DNA of 64,000 nt from Cinnamomum chago (GCA_038049695.1 CP142461.1:24807001-24871000), one strand, 5' to 3'. Positions 22,335 through 35,338 are shown, counted from the first letter of the stretch. Numbers and translations: made by a program. The notes: generated by a model not told the origin, from the sequence alone.

Positions 22335-24756
22335 CCTTGCCATGTTTGAAGCTTGGTCTTTGTTTAGCTTAGCTTAAGAATGGAATTCCTCCACTTGAAC
22401 ATTAATTTCCAAGAAAACTCTAAGGAAATGATGTAGCAAAGGAAGAAGATGGCTTCCTCTTCACTTGTTTTACCTCAATTCACACTTGATGACCATAAGA
22501 ATGGAAGAAATAAGAGAAACGGATGGAGAAAGGGGTTGCCTAGGGTTTGAATGAAATGGATGAACTCAAATGAGTTCATCTTATCATATGTAAGGGTTGA
22601 ATCTTACATTTAAGTCCACTACTCTTTCTTAATTCCAATTTAAGTCAAATGACGTTCCATTTGATCCGTTTCTCGTCATACAACTTCGAGTTCAACATGA
22701 AAGTTATCGTATTCGTCGAGATACGCATGTGGGTATCAAGAGTTTCCGTATTCGACAAAATACGTATAGATTCGTATTTCCGAAAGAGTCCTTGGTTTGG
22801 CTTGTTTGAAGTTCATTTCCATTCAATTCATTTCTTAATCTTATTTACTATTTCATTAAGCCTAAGTTCCTCATGTTTAGGCTAATTTCAATTTCATTTA
22901 GTCATTAGTTCAATTAAACTTCTTCTAATTAGCCTTAATCTCAATTAATTAGAGTTAATCGTGATTAACTCGGGACGGAGCCTAAAATCTTCACGAGTTG
23001 TTTTCGTAATTAATTTGTCTTGTCTATTGTTAATATTGATTTGGATTTTGGTTGGGTCAGCAATGGCATCTGTATAGTGTATATTATACTTGTTTATACT
23101 TACAGAATTTTTTTTTTCCATTCTCTTGCTCTATCTGCCTGTGTCCCTGTTAAGCATGACTCTGTTATACTGAAAAGAACTTGTCCATATACTGTCTTGG
23201 TTGGAACCCCATAGCACATTGGTTACCTTATTCTCATGGTAGCAGATATGTAGCCCTGCAATTCAAAGTCCAAAATAGTTGTTAATGACACCCACAAAAT
23301 CTGGATAGTCCTGGCCTTGCCTGAAGAAAACATGTGAATCTCATTGAGAGAGAGAGAGAGAGTGTGTCTGGCCTGCTAGAAGAAAACATGTGAATCTCAT
23401 TGAGAGAGAGAGAGAGAGAGGGAGGGAGAAACTTACTTGGTTGGATTTTCAAAGCTGCATAAGATTAAAGCAATGGAACATGTGAACCAACTTAATTGTG
23501 TGGCCCATCTCATGTCAATCAATGGGGTATGCAGAGACTGGAAGATATCATTCAAATTTCAAACTAGGATGGACCCATATGGGTATGATCTGAACACCTT
23601 AACATTTGAAAGTTTAACCCAGCCAATCGGGTTACCCCATTAGGTCATGGGATCGAGATTTGGCATCGGCAATGTGGTGACAAAAATAAAAAATCATGAA
23701 TGGCATGCATCCACATAGGTCCCACAGGGGGCTGAGATTTTTTCCTCATAGGAAACATGAGGGGTGTTTCTTGGATGAAAATTGCCAAATATATACATAT
23801 GTATATTGTAAGTATATGCTATAAGATATATGAGCTTGAGTTGAGATTTAGCTTATTATGCCATGTCATGCAGAGCATCTCTAAGCTTGGCTTGATTTCT
23901 AATAAAGAATGAGCACTTGAGCTTGGTTAAGTCTATCGGCTCACCTAGGCTGGATTAGTGTTTGTACAATCTACTAATGCATGACAACTATCACTAGCTG
24001 TGTCAGTTGCCATTATCTTCTCCTTACCTTTAAAGAACTCCTTGTTCAATATATAAGTCACTTAGTCAAAGGCTTTCACCCACATGGACTAAACTCAGCA
24101 GTCACTTAGTCAAATATAAAATAGTGTATAACATAGACTAAAGCCATTCTTCCTTGTATTATATGGACTGACAAACAACTCTAGTTCAAGTCAGTATTCA
24201 TTCAGTCACCTCTATTAAATTCTTAAATTATATTGAAAAAGTCAGAAGCTATCAAAGATGCACTAACGTGCCTAAAAGGCCAAATCTTAGCATTACCTTT
24301 TAAGGAATTCTTGTTCAACATATAATTCAATTTGAATTAATAGTCAAAGATAAACATTGTATACAAACAAGACTAAGCTATTCTTCCTTAGGTAAACATT
24401 GTATATAAACCAGTAAACTCTTCATCAAATTCTGTTACAGATAGTCACCTCTGTAACATTTGAACTTCCTGTCCACTCATTTCTCACATCATTTAAACTC
24501 TTACAACACTTCTCTTCATTCTTCCATTAGCTTTAATAAACTCAAAAGCTTGAAAAAAATGTACTAAAGTATCAGAAGAAAAATTCACTCAAGTGTCGTA
24601 AGGTCCTGTTCCAGCAGAGGCTACACCAATTCTATTACAGACTTCAAATGCTGAATTTGTGTTTCCAACTAAAACCTGTAACAAACTTGGAACATTTTGT
24701 TCCCACCTCAAAACACTTCTTTTTCCATCATACACATCATTTGAATACCATTTACT
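22011..24756. other. Anonymous AT-rich sequence with microsatellites
   Basis: I recognise no gene here. It contains an (AT)n tract at 22308-22334, two (GA)n tracts at 23346-23362 and 23402-23420 embedded in a roughly 58-bp tandem duplication, and around 22640-22990 a diverged copy of sequence also seen at 27190-27520. The open frames are short and lack domain motifs. Confidence 0.5.
22640..22990. repeat. Diverged dispersed repeat, copy 1
   Basis: This shares an order of phrases with 27190-27520: TAAGTCAAATGA, CGTACTC/CGTATTC then ATCGAGATAC or GTCGAGATAC, ATTCGACAAA, GAAAGAGTCCTT or AAAAAGTCCTT, then TTAATTAGAGTTAATC. It is probably an old LTR remnant, too decayed to classify. Confidence 0.45.
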
Positions 24757-26756
24757 TGTTAGGTCTTTTGTTTTTGCAATTTGATGGATGCATTTGCATA
24801 TTGGCTTCATTTGAATTCACACACATGCATTGATTTAAAATATCTTGAAATCTAGTTTTATACATGCATAGCTTTTAAGATTTGGAAAAGCTTTTGTTTT
24901 ATGCATGTTTTGGTTTTATACTTGGATGCATTGGTTTTAGAACCCAAACTCTTTTTGAAAACCTATTTCCTTGTGCACTACATTTGGAAAATCTTGTTAG
25001 GTATTTAGGTTTGAGGTTTGCATACTTTCAGCACCTTTAGAATCAGTTTTGTATGCAATTTCATTTGAAAAGAGTTTTTCTCAAATCAAGCTAGCCTATG
25101 GTTTTAAAGTTTTCAAATTTGTTTAGGCTTCTTATAATCATGTTTTAATATCCTTTAGAATCTCTAAAACATGTATTTAAGCTTGATTTAATGGCCCAAA
25201 AGGTCCCCCATAGATATACCTTCAAATAGGCAAAAATTGAATTTTTGCAAAATGGGGTGTCCCGGCAGTGTTGCCGGTCGACCGAGACACAGGTCTCGGT
25301 CGACCGAGACAACTGGAGGTAATTTTTACAGTTTCTGAACTGAAACCTCCAACGGTCAAAAATCCGACCGTTATGCCTTCCCGGTCGACCGAGACCTCTA
25401 GGTCGACCGAGACAACTAGCCCGTGGACTGTTTTTTGCCTATAAAGTCCATTCATTTCCAACTTCTCAAAAGTGGAACAAATGAGCCCTTGAGAGCATTT
25501 TGGAGCAAAACAAAGGGGAAGAAGTTGGAAAGGCTAGAAGGTCATTAGGAGAGCTAAAGCTTGGATCAATGAGTTAAACAACCAAGTAAGCTCTACCTTT
25601 TGTTAATCATAGTTTTCATGTTTTGCTTAAGCTATTGGTAAATGGTTTTGTACATGATAACTATGATGTGTAGAATCCTTTCTTCTTCTAATCTTTGGTC
25701 TAATTAAGATTGGATTCTTCACATTAGGTTTCAATCCAAGTTGTTTTTAAAACTTTCTTAATCATGCTTAGCCTAAAATCTTTGATTTCCTTTAATGCAT
25801 GATTCTTTGTCTTGGTTGAAACTTCCTTTGTTGTTTTCATACATTTAAACTTTAGTTAAATTGATTTGGTTTTGAAAACAACATTGCACATGCATCACAT
25901 GTTCTAAGTTAGTCATTTTCATACAACTTGTGATTCTTGATTTTCATATCATAAACAAGTTATTTAACATACATGTGATTTGCATTAGACTTCATTCAAA
26001 TCTTTTATATGTCTTAAAATTTGAAATGCTTTGAGCATACATATGAATGAGCCTTCATTTTAAAATTGATTGAAGTCATCACACACACACATCATGAGCA
26101 TACACTTTTGCATACATAGAGTGTTTGTGTGAGTTTGTTTTACACTTTCAAATTAGCCTATTTAAGAGGCAATTTCATTGAGCTAAAATTGTAATCTCTT
26201 AGAGTGTTGAGTAAACACTTTCTTTGAGAAATCTTGAATTGTGTAAGGTTATTGCTTAGCCTCTAAAAGCACATTGTAAGGTTATTGCTTAGCCTTAGAA
26301 AAGCAAATAGGAGGGTTATTGCTTAGCCTTGAAAAGCATCTTGTAAAGGTTGTTGTTGAGCCTTAGAAAAACAACATTGTAAAGGTTATTGCTTAGCCTA
26401 AGAAAAGCATATTGTAAGGTTATTGCTTAGCCTATAAAAGCACATTGAGAGGTTGTTGTTTAGCCTAGAAAAACAACTTTGTAAGGGTTATTGCTTAGCC
26501 TAGTAAAAAGCATAATTAGTGGAATCCGGTGGGGTGTTGGATACACAAGCCGGTAGTGGATGTAGGCATTGAGGCCGAACCACTATAAACCTTGGTGTTG
26601 TGGTGATTGTTTATTTGAGCTTCCGCATATTGTATGGTTAATCATCACATGTGACTAGTTTTTATTAAGAAGTTAAAATTGGTTTAAATTGGTCATAGTA
26701 GTAGCTCACCCTATTCACCCCCCCCCTCTAGGGTTAGGATCCATAGCGGACTTTCA
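24757..26756 (+). mobile_element. Solo SIRE-like LTR (2000 bp) with target duplication
   Basis: It starts TGTTAGG and ends CTTTCA, flanked by TTACT at 24752-24756 and 26757-26761, with no primer site or internal domain. This is a typical product of LTR-LTR recombination. It carries the GCAATTTGATGG arm, a four-copy GGTCGACC cassette (25276-25408), an exact match to the MSA consensus (25348-25358), a TATA box, a (CA)n tract and an expanded GGTTATTGCTTAGCC minisatellite (about 26240-26510, roughly eight units). It is clearly older and more diverged than the array LTRs. Confidence 0.93.
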
Positions 26757-26761
26757 TTACT

Positions 26762-28134
26762 CACTTCTTACATCAAATCAAAGCCATGTAAACAATCTAC
26801 AAATCAATTAAAGTTCCAAACACAAAGTAATAATCATTGTTTATACTTGCCTTTGTGCTGTGCTTGAACACAAAAACCCCTTGTTTCAACCTCTATGTAT
26901 GGAAATCAACAGTACCCAGCTCTAAGAAAACTCAACCCACTTGATAAGAGTATGATAGGAAGATGAAAGCACTCAAAATCCTTTGAATTTTCCTTGATTC
27001 AGCAGTTGAGAGCTAAAACGAAGAGGAAACCAGCTACTGTGTGTTTCTTTTTCTCCAAGTTGTTGAGATGAATACACCTCATCACATGCAACTACATGCA
27101 ACATAGGTTATTGACACATAACCCATGTATTTTGCATCTTAATCCTATGTATTATGCTTATTTCCAAGTTGAGTCAATTCACTATTCATTTGATTCATGT
27201 TAAGTCAAATGAAAAGGTGTGTATTATGAAACTTACCGTACTCATCGAGATACACACGATGGTATCAAAATTCACCTCATTCGACAAACTACGCATAAAT
27301 TCACATTTATGAAAAAGTCCTTACTTTCATCAATTTGAGTTTAATTTCAACTCAATCCAAGGGAATTCCTTTCAAATTCATTCCATTATGTATAAATCCT
27401 TCATAGGAAACTAATGTGATCCATTTTAATATTTAATCTCGCTTAATTTAATTAATCACGCTTAAACCATGTTAGTCGCGATTGATTAGAGTTAATCTTA
27501 ATTAACTCAGCTGTAATGTAACAGGATCCCAATTGGATGACTACTTGGATAGGAAGAAAGAGACGTGTTCTAATGATCAAACAGTCTGGCCTCAGTGAGT
27601 AGCATTTCCACCTGCGGAGTTTTTGCATTCTTCCTTACAACAAAATTTTCATGCCAAACTATTTCATTGGTAGAAAGTTAAGAAAAATTAGCTCCAAAGT
27701 TTCATTTACTGTCCAAAATTCTGTTCATGGGAATCCTCCATTTGGCAAGAGATGTTGTTAATGATAACTCAAGGAAAAGAAGTGAAGAACCCTGTTGGTT
27801 TTCCCTTCGTCTAATTTCATTTTCTCGATTTATGTTTGTGCATTTGCAAGTTCATTTGCTAGACCTTAGAGCCAGTTGAAGGTCATAATAAAGAGTAAGA
27901 GTTGGATAAAGCATATGGAGAAGCATCACATGAAGGAAACCAAAATAACCAGAACATAAGGAGCAAAATTAGAAGAAGCAAACTTGGGGCACATGACATT
28001 TCAATTGACAAGATAATGGTTACTTGTTAGCCTAACACAAACAATATACACATTGATTGCTTACAGATTGAAAGTAAATATAAGAAGTGCTGAATGCAAC
28101 AAAAGTGAGCACAGAACTCTCCTTGAAATTGTAA
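26762..28134. other. Anonymous sequence with an old repeat copy
   Basis: The stretch 27190-27520 is the second copy of the diverged repeat seen at 22640-22990. Elsewhere I see no gene, motif or tandem structure that I can support. Confidence 0.45.
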
Positions 28135-28424
28135 AACTTATGTAGAGAACAGATCAATAGTCCCTGTTTTTATTGCTGGCCTGAACCTATATTTTAAAAT
28201 AGAAAATGAAAGATAAAGCATTTCGAGGATAGGACTTAATTCTCCTTGACAATTGTTTGACTTGTGTTTGGATCCATGTGGTATACATGGTACCATGTGA
28301 AAGCAGATTGGCACTAAGGGCATGTTTGTGTAACCAGAAAATGGACTTTCCCTCTGTTTTGTGAAGATTAAATCTGCAGAAAATGAAAATCCAACAAGTC
28401 ATTTTTCTACTCAAAATGCACTAG
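28135..28424. repeat. 290-bp direct repeat, copy 1
   Basis: It is nearly identical to 29825-30114 (offset 1690 bp). The one difference I noticed is C versus T in TAGTCC(C/T)TG. The two copies flank the inositol 5-phosphatase fragment. No known element features are visible. Confidence 0.9.
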
Positions 28425-28832
28425 TAAACATATAAGCATTTATTAATGCATATTTATATAAAAACAATCAACACAGTTTCAATCTTTGGAAAGCAAAAGC
28501 ACCGCCAAAGTTTTTTTTTTTCTATGATTTTAGTTTTTCCACAAAAATTTCAAAGTTCAACCACTCGTTCTCTATTATTGTCTGAAAGTAAAGCACTACA
28601 TTAATGAACTTATGTATTTTCAAAGTTAAGGCTGTCCCTTTCACATATACACAAAACCATAAGATAACCTATACATATAGTAATCTCGTGTCCAATTCTT
28701 TTAATTGATGATGGGCACTCTTTTCGCATCACTAATTTCCACCTCCAATTGATCATAACACTCTACCCCTTTTCCCTAATAATAAAGACTTCATTGTCCC
28801 ACCAGTTGTGGTTGGATAGTGGCGTTCATGTG

Positions 28833-29253
28833 TTAGTGATGCATGTGAGAAACTTTCAAGCTTTTTTCTTCATCAGTGTCCTCTTCCCTTATATAAACCT
28901 GTTGGCATCTGAAACATGAATCCTTATACTTCTTCTCCACTTCTGAAGAGCAGTTACAGCCCTTAAGCCGCCATCCTCTCTCTGTCCTGAAGTTCTTACT
29001 GACTGTTTTAAGAGAAGGCCTTTGGAAGAACAGAGAGGTTCCAGCACTTCTTGGGTCTCTAGAAACCATTGTGTTGGAAGCATGAGAATAACAAGAGTCG
29101 CTGTAGTCAGATGAGGTGGTTTGAATATTATTCAAGTCAGCTCTTTGCTGTTTATTAAGTGCCCTATTGATTAAAGAGAGCCATCTTGCTACTGCTTCAT
29201 TGTCTACTATAACCAGCACATTCCCAGCATTCAGAGGGACTATTTCTTGAAAC
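28833..29253 (-). pseudogene. Fragment of a type I inositol polyphosphate 5-phosphatase gene
   Basis: The open frame begins just after a splice acceptor (CATCAG at 29254-29259 on the minus strand) with FQEIVPLNAGNVL, followed by DNEAVARWLSLINRALN. This is the conserved block that follows the catalytic core entry in plant type I inositol polyphosphate 5-phosphatases, which remove the 5-phosphate from inositol phosphates and phosphoinositides. The remaining ~100 codons (including SLKTVSKNFRTERGW and a Cys pair region) fit the variable insert of such proteins less certainly. Catalytic motifs and other exons are absent nearby, so this is a captured or stranded exon rather than a working gene. It lies between two 290-bp direct repeats. 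Confidence 0.6.
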
Positions 29254-29824
29254 CTGATGTGGTCCAAAACAGAGAATAAATTAACAGGAAAACCAGTACA
29301 TAATTAAGTTGTTTATGAAGCAACAGTTTCCTACGTGATTACAAATAGGTTAAATTGAATTGAATGCAATACTCCCATTTTTATCGCTGGGCAGGTGACA
29401 GGTGATATACTTTTCCATGCAAATTAAATTCCAATCCATTGAGGCTACAACTGAATGTAAAGACTGTTTATTTGGGCTGCAAATGCAGAAAAACTACACC
29501 CAGCCTAATGTATTTCAGATTTTTAGTCTCTCCTCAACAGACAGCATAATGAACTCTCCTCAATAGACAGCACAATGAACAACCATCTGTATGGCCAGAA
29601 CAACCAAACATATGGTGACTTCACATCCAACCAGGGCTTAAATAAAAAAAGAAGCATTTGTTCAAAGTCAATTCCTCAAAACCTGAAGACCCATTACCAA
29701 TTAGGCTCTGGCAACGTATGATTATAAATAGATTCAAAAGGAAAATATGTTGTTGAACATGAATTTAAAGGAGATGGAAAATTTTCCAAAAGACTGGATT
29801 TAGACAGTACCCATGGTAATCAGG

Positions 29825-30114
29825 AACTTATGTAGAGAACAGATCAATAGTCCTTGTTTTTATTGCTGGCCTGAACCTATATTTTAAAATAGAAAATGAA
29901 AGATAAAGCATTTCGAGGATAGGACTTAATTCTCCTTGACAATTGTTTGACTTGTGTTTGGATCCATGTGGTATACATGGTACCATGTGAAAGCAGATTG
30001 GCACTAAGGGCATGTTTGTGTAACCAGAAAATGGACTTTCCCTCTGTTTTGTGAAGATTAAATCTGCAGAAAATGAAAATCCAACAAGTCATTTTTCTAC
30101 TCAAAATGCACTAG
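29825..30114. repeat. 290-bp direct repeat, copy 2
   Basis: This is the second copy of 28135-28424; homology ends sharply after CTAG at 30114, as it does at 28424. Confidence 0.9.
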
Positions 30115-30127
30115 GAAGCCCACGTGA

Positions 30128-30158
<31 letters not shown>

Positions 30159-33100
30159 TTCAACAGCACAGGGTACTTTCTCTACCACTTCATGCTTCTA
30201 AAACATCTCTAAGAAAGTTTCGGACAGTTGCACTTGAATGAATTTTCTCAGTGACAGGAGTCCATACTTCAATGGGGACTCATAAATTGAGAAATATTTA
30301 TTGAGTTTTGAGTTTTCTAATGATGGTTCTTTCTTCCATTCTCTATATTACCCTGATGAAATTACTACATTGTTTTTTTTTTTTAATCAAAACTTATGGA
30401 TTCACTAACCATTCAAAAAACAAATTATGAATCCTTTCACTTGTGATTTTCTTGAAGATCCCATTAGCTCTTCTTTTTCTCTTTTTTTTTTAATATCAGT
30501 GAAGTACTCACATGCCAAAACACAAGATCAACAAAAAGAAAAGGTCGATATAGTATTATAACATATGCACATAACTAAAATTACATAATGTGATCAACTA
30601 AAGGAATTTCCCCATCAGTCCCTTGCTCAGACATTTTGCTAGCCAACCTCTCTACATGCTTAAACAACACTTGGAAGGAAGAAGACAAAGTTTTGATTTT
30701 GAGAAGGAAAAGCAAAAAAGTAAATGGAGCTTCCATGGCCTGCAACAAAAAAAATCCAAGAAACAACATTAGAAAAACCTCTCTCCACTTCAATGAAATG
30801 AAGAAGAAAACAAACAAAGAGCTTATAAAATGGCCATCATCTTTGTCTTATAGACTCTCATCATCATCATCGTCACCTTGTCCAAACTATGTTGGGGTCG
30901 GCTACATGAATTCTACTTCTCCATTTGGATCTAGGCTAACCCAAATCCTCAAATAAATTAGGAAGATTATATACATGCATCATTCCGGGGTTATTTGAGG
31001 CAGGGTTATTGAGCAGAGGTGCTGACGATGCATCAGTGTATCTGCTGTTTGGTAGTATTAGAAAAAAGGATGCACATGCATAACCCCCTTTTTATAACCG
31101 AAGCATCCAACACAAGCACTAACTAAAAGTAACCAACTGAGAATATAGGTGCTGTTTCATCAAACATGCCCAGTTCTACTATAACAACCAGTAAAAAGGA
31201 TGTGTCAATAACTTTAACAAATTTGTTTCCCAATAGTATCAGAATATTAGATAGAGCCACTTTTTTTTTCTTTTCCCACTTGCTTGGTGTAGCGACCAAG
31301 TGGGACTACTTAAACCTACCCGCCCAAGGATTGATCCCAGAGCAGTATGGTGAGAGAGGAAGTCCTATCCACATAGACATCCTATATTCTTGGGTCAGTA
31401 GTGGATATTGATTATTCACAAGAGATGCAATTTGAGCTTTTTCGGATTATTCTTCGCTTTTTGTATAGTTCATCTTTGTGGATTCACGCTCTGGATTTGC
31501 ATTAAAATAAATTAAATGTGTTTCTCCTTTATGCAAATTCTAAACCATATAAATGTATGATTTCTTGTGGTGCAGGGGATTGGTGTTAGAACCCCCCAGG
31601 TGCCAAAATGGAAACAGATACTAGTAAGATTGAAGGCTCGTGTCTCCAAAAAGCTGATTATAGCCACCGGAACTCCGAGCAGCTTTTCTATGCTATGCTC
31701 CATTCTTTTCAATCATCTGTAGTCTTTTAATGCAAATACTATGCTGTGAAATTACTGGATCCTCACTATTTTTTTTTGGCTAGAATGCCTTAACTTCTCA
31801 AACATGTCATAGCATAAATTGTAAGATCAAGACTACTCTTCTCTTTCTTAAGGTGGCGCTGATAGTTCTAAAGGTTGGTGATAGACCGACGTACTTAAAA
31901 AAAAAAGAGAGAAATGTTATATCACTCATTATCAGGTATTATTATCATTTTTAAAATTGTCATAACATCAAGCATAAACTTTCAACGATTGTATATGTAA
32001 ACGACCTATATAATATATATCTCGAGTCTCGACAAAGATAATGAGATAGAGCTACTTGTCAATGCTGTAAATAGATTTTAAGAATTTGTTATTGAACACC
32101 TTGAATGAGATTGAACCTTGATATCTTTTCTCTTCCAATGCATCAGAATATGCTTGTATAATGATGGTGTCTTTATGTACATGATTTTTATCATCATATG
32201 TCACAAGCAGAAAGATACAACTTGTAGTTCCATCAACCAATGTGGGTATTATGAGGGGGAATGACTAAGATTTTGCTTTTTGTTAATATGTATGTTATCA
32301 ATTGCATTGCCTGCTGATTTGCTTGTTCATGCTCATGGTCATGGTCTGTTCAATGCAGATTACTTCAGTTTTAAGAACCTTGATTCCCCATCACATTTAA
32401 ACAATTCTTAGTGTACTCGATGAGTATATGCTCTGTTTCCCCATTAAGAATTTGAATTTGCATAAATTCTTCTGTCACTGACTATAACTAGCTCTTTTTA
32501 TAGGATGTGGACGTGCCTTCTTTTTAGGATCTTCAAGAGATGTAACATTCCCATGGTGGCAATGGGGACGGTACTGCCTCATTTCTCTCCCTAGAATATC
32601 TTCTAGCCAGCACTTCTTCACCTGCAGGAGTCCTACACAAGGGCGGTGTGTGATTTTCAACCCCACCATCCAAACACAAGGAGCAACCTTGAACTAAAGG
32701 CAGAGACCAAAAATCCCATGCTGTGTGGGACTCCTGGGAATTTGCTGAAGGGTGTGGTTTTGGATGTACCCCAGTCCCCAAATCAATAGTGGCACAGATC
32801 TACAGATCTATTGGGCGTTGCATTTGTGGATTGGACAGTGGACTCCAAACCAACAAATGGGGTCACTGGCTTCAATTGTCCTCAACCCGCTTGCAATCGC
32901 TACAGCTCAATACCCTCTCTAACTCATTGCCTACTCTCTTCGACAAGTTATGGGAGTGGAATCCCATCCCAGAATCCAGCAGAGAGTAGTTACAAATAAT
33001 CAGTGAACTGCACATGTATACCGAAATGTGTCATTTGCTTACTACAACTACCTTCTTCATTTCTGTAAATTCAGAGGCAAAACTTGATGTTGGTAAAAAG

Positions 33101-33411
33101 ATGATGTTAATTAAATTTCTTCTCCAATGAGTACTATCATCCATCCCTTCTCAACCTTAACTGAAGTGGGGTACCAAGCTATTCTTCTATTTTGCTTTTT
33201 CCATTGCGTCATTTGTATTGTTGGATAATGGTAACAACAATAATTCTATGATTGCCATATTTGCTGAACAAAAAATTACCTTGATCTCTGAAAATGGGTT
33301 GGGACTCGGGCATTGTTCATATGAAAATGCACAGTGGGACTCATTTATATATTCAACTGAACTAATTTTTACAGCCTTTTCAGATTGCAACTTCCTTGGA
33401 AGTTAAGGGAG
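30115..33411. other. Anonymous sequence; no supported gene
   Basis: It contains a (CT)n tract (30127-30155) and, at about 30860-30945, a (TCA)n run followed by GTCCAAACTATGTTGGGGTC, a phrase I associate with a dispersed plant repeat (SINE-like) without being able to classify it. The region 31570-31730 has an acceptor-like TTGTGGTGCAG and could be a further exon fragment, but I cannot name it. Other frames look like chance. Confidence 0.4.
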
Positions 33412-33416
33412 CAAAC

Positions 33417-35338
33417 TGTTAGGGATTTTGTAATTGCAATTTGATGGATGCATTTGCACTTTAGCATCATTTGATATTTCACACATGCATTGATTTAAAA
33501 TATCTTGAAATCTAGTTTTTATACATGCATTGGTTTTTAGATTTGGAAAAGTTTGTGTTATATGCATGTTTTGGTTCTAAACTTGGATGCATTGGTTTTA
33601 GAACCCAAAACTCTTTTGAAAACCTAATTCCTTGTGCATTATATTTGGAAAATCATCTTGTGAATTTAGGTTTGAGTTTTGCATACATTCATCACAAAAA
33701 GAATCATTTGTGTATGCAATTTCATTTGAAAAGAGTTTTCAAGAAATCAAGCAAGCCTTTGTTTTAAAAGTTTTGAAACTTTTTAGGCTTTTTATGTCAT
33801 GTTTTAAAAACCTTTAGAATCTTTAAAACATGTTTTCCAAGCTTGATTTAGTGGCCAAAAAGTTCCCCCAAGCAAAACTGTGAAAAATGCATTTTTTGGG
33901 AATTTTGGTGCTGCGGGGTTAACCATGGGGTTAACCGGGGGTCAACCCGCAGTGTAGCCGGTTAACCGGCCATGTTAGCCCGGTTAACCGGCCATAGTGC
34001 AGGATGACCCAAAACACAACGGCTATTTTTATGACCGTTGTGCTTGGCCGGTCTACCGGCCTGTCATGGCCGGTCAACCGGCCAAACTAGCCGTTGGGCA
34101 GTTTTTGGTATTTAAATGAGCTCTTTCCTTTGTCTTTGGTTGGAGATTTTGAAACCCTCTTTGAGGAGCTTTGAGAGAAGACAAAGGGGATGATCTAAGA
34201 GACATCAAAGGGTCATTAAGTGAAGCTTAAGCTTGGATCAACTAAGTTAAATCTCCAAGTAAGTTTTACTTTTATTAATCATTTGTTATGTGCTTTATTT
34301 GAATCTTTGGAAAATGATTTCAAGCATGATAACAATGATGTGTTGAATCCTTTCTTCCCTCCATCTTTGATATTCAAGATTGGATTCATCACTTTGATTT
34401 CAACCCAAGTTTTTTTTTAAACTTTCTTAATCATGCTTAGCTATAAATCTTTGATTTCTTTCATTGCATGATTTTTTGTCTTGGTTGAAACTTGCTTGTT
34501 GTTTTCATTCTTTTAAACATTAGTAAAATCTATTTGTTTTTGAAAACAACATGCACATGCATCACATGTTCTAAATTAGTCATTTTCATACAACTTGTTA
34601 GTCCTTGATTTTCATGTCATAAACAAGTTGAATTTCATACATGTGATTTGCATAAGACTTCAATCAAATCTTTTATGAGCTTTAAACTTTGAAATGCCTT
34701 GAGCATACATTTGAATAAGCCTTATTTTTAAACTTGATTGAAGTCATCACACACACACATCATGAGCATACACTTTTGCATACATAGAGTGTTTGTGTGA
34801 GTTAGTTTTAATTTTCATATCCGCCTATTTAGAGGCAAATTAAATTGAGCTTAAATTGTATCTCTTGGAGTGTTCTTTTGTGAAGACACTTTCTTTGAGA
34901 AATCTTGATTTGTAAAGGTTATTGCTTAGCCTTGAAAAGCACATTGTAAGGTTGTTGTTTAGCCTTTGAAAAGCAACATTGTAAAGGTTATTGCTTAGCC
35001 TTGAAAAGCACATTGTAAGGTTGTTGTTTAGCCTTTGAAAAGCAACATTGTATAGGTTATTGCTTAGCCTTTGAAAAAGCATAAATAGTGGAAATCCGGT
35101 GGGGTGTTGGATTCACAAGCCGGTAGTGGATGTAGGCACGTTGGCCGAACCACTATAAATATTGTGTTGTGGTGATTGCTATGTGGTGATTGATTTTGTT
35201 TAGCTTCCGCATATTGTTTGATTATTCATCACATGTGACTAGTTTATGCTAAGAATTTAAAATTGGTTTAAATTGGTCATAGTTGTAGCACACCCTATTC
35301 ACCCCCCCCTCTAGGGTTAGGATCCTCGTGGACTTTCA
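33417..35338 (+). mobile_element. Solo SIRE-like LTR (1922 bp) with a GTTAAC palindrome cassette
   Basis: It runs from TGTTAGGG to CTTTCA, flanked by CAAAC at 33412-33416 and 35339-35343. The 5' part is close to the array LTR (for example 33525-33817). The promoter cassette (33917-34098) is built on GGTTAACC rather than GGTCGACC, while the AACGG boxes and downstream TATTTAAAT keep their places. The minisatellite (34915-35080) alternates two unit types. No internal domain remains. Confidence 0.93.
33917..34098 (+). promoter_or_regulatory. Palindrome cassette with GGTTAACC core
   Basis: Palindromes lie at 33917-33924, 33929-33936, 33958-33969 and 33980-33991 (the last two as CCGGTTAACCGG), with degenerate ones at 34048-34059 and about 34070-34081. 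Between them lie ACAACGGCTA (from 34016) and TGACCGTTGT (from 34032). TAGCCGTTGGG (34088-34098) is, reversed, an exact MSA consensus. The layout equals that of 4391-4535 but the core sequence differs. Confidence 0.7.
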
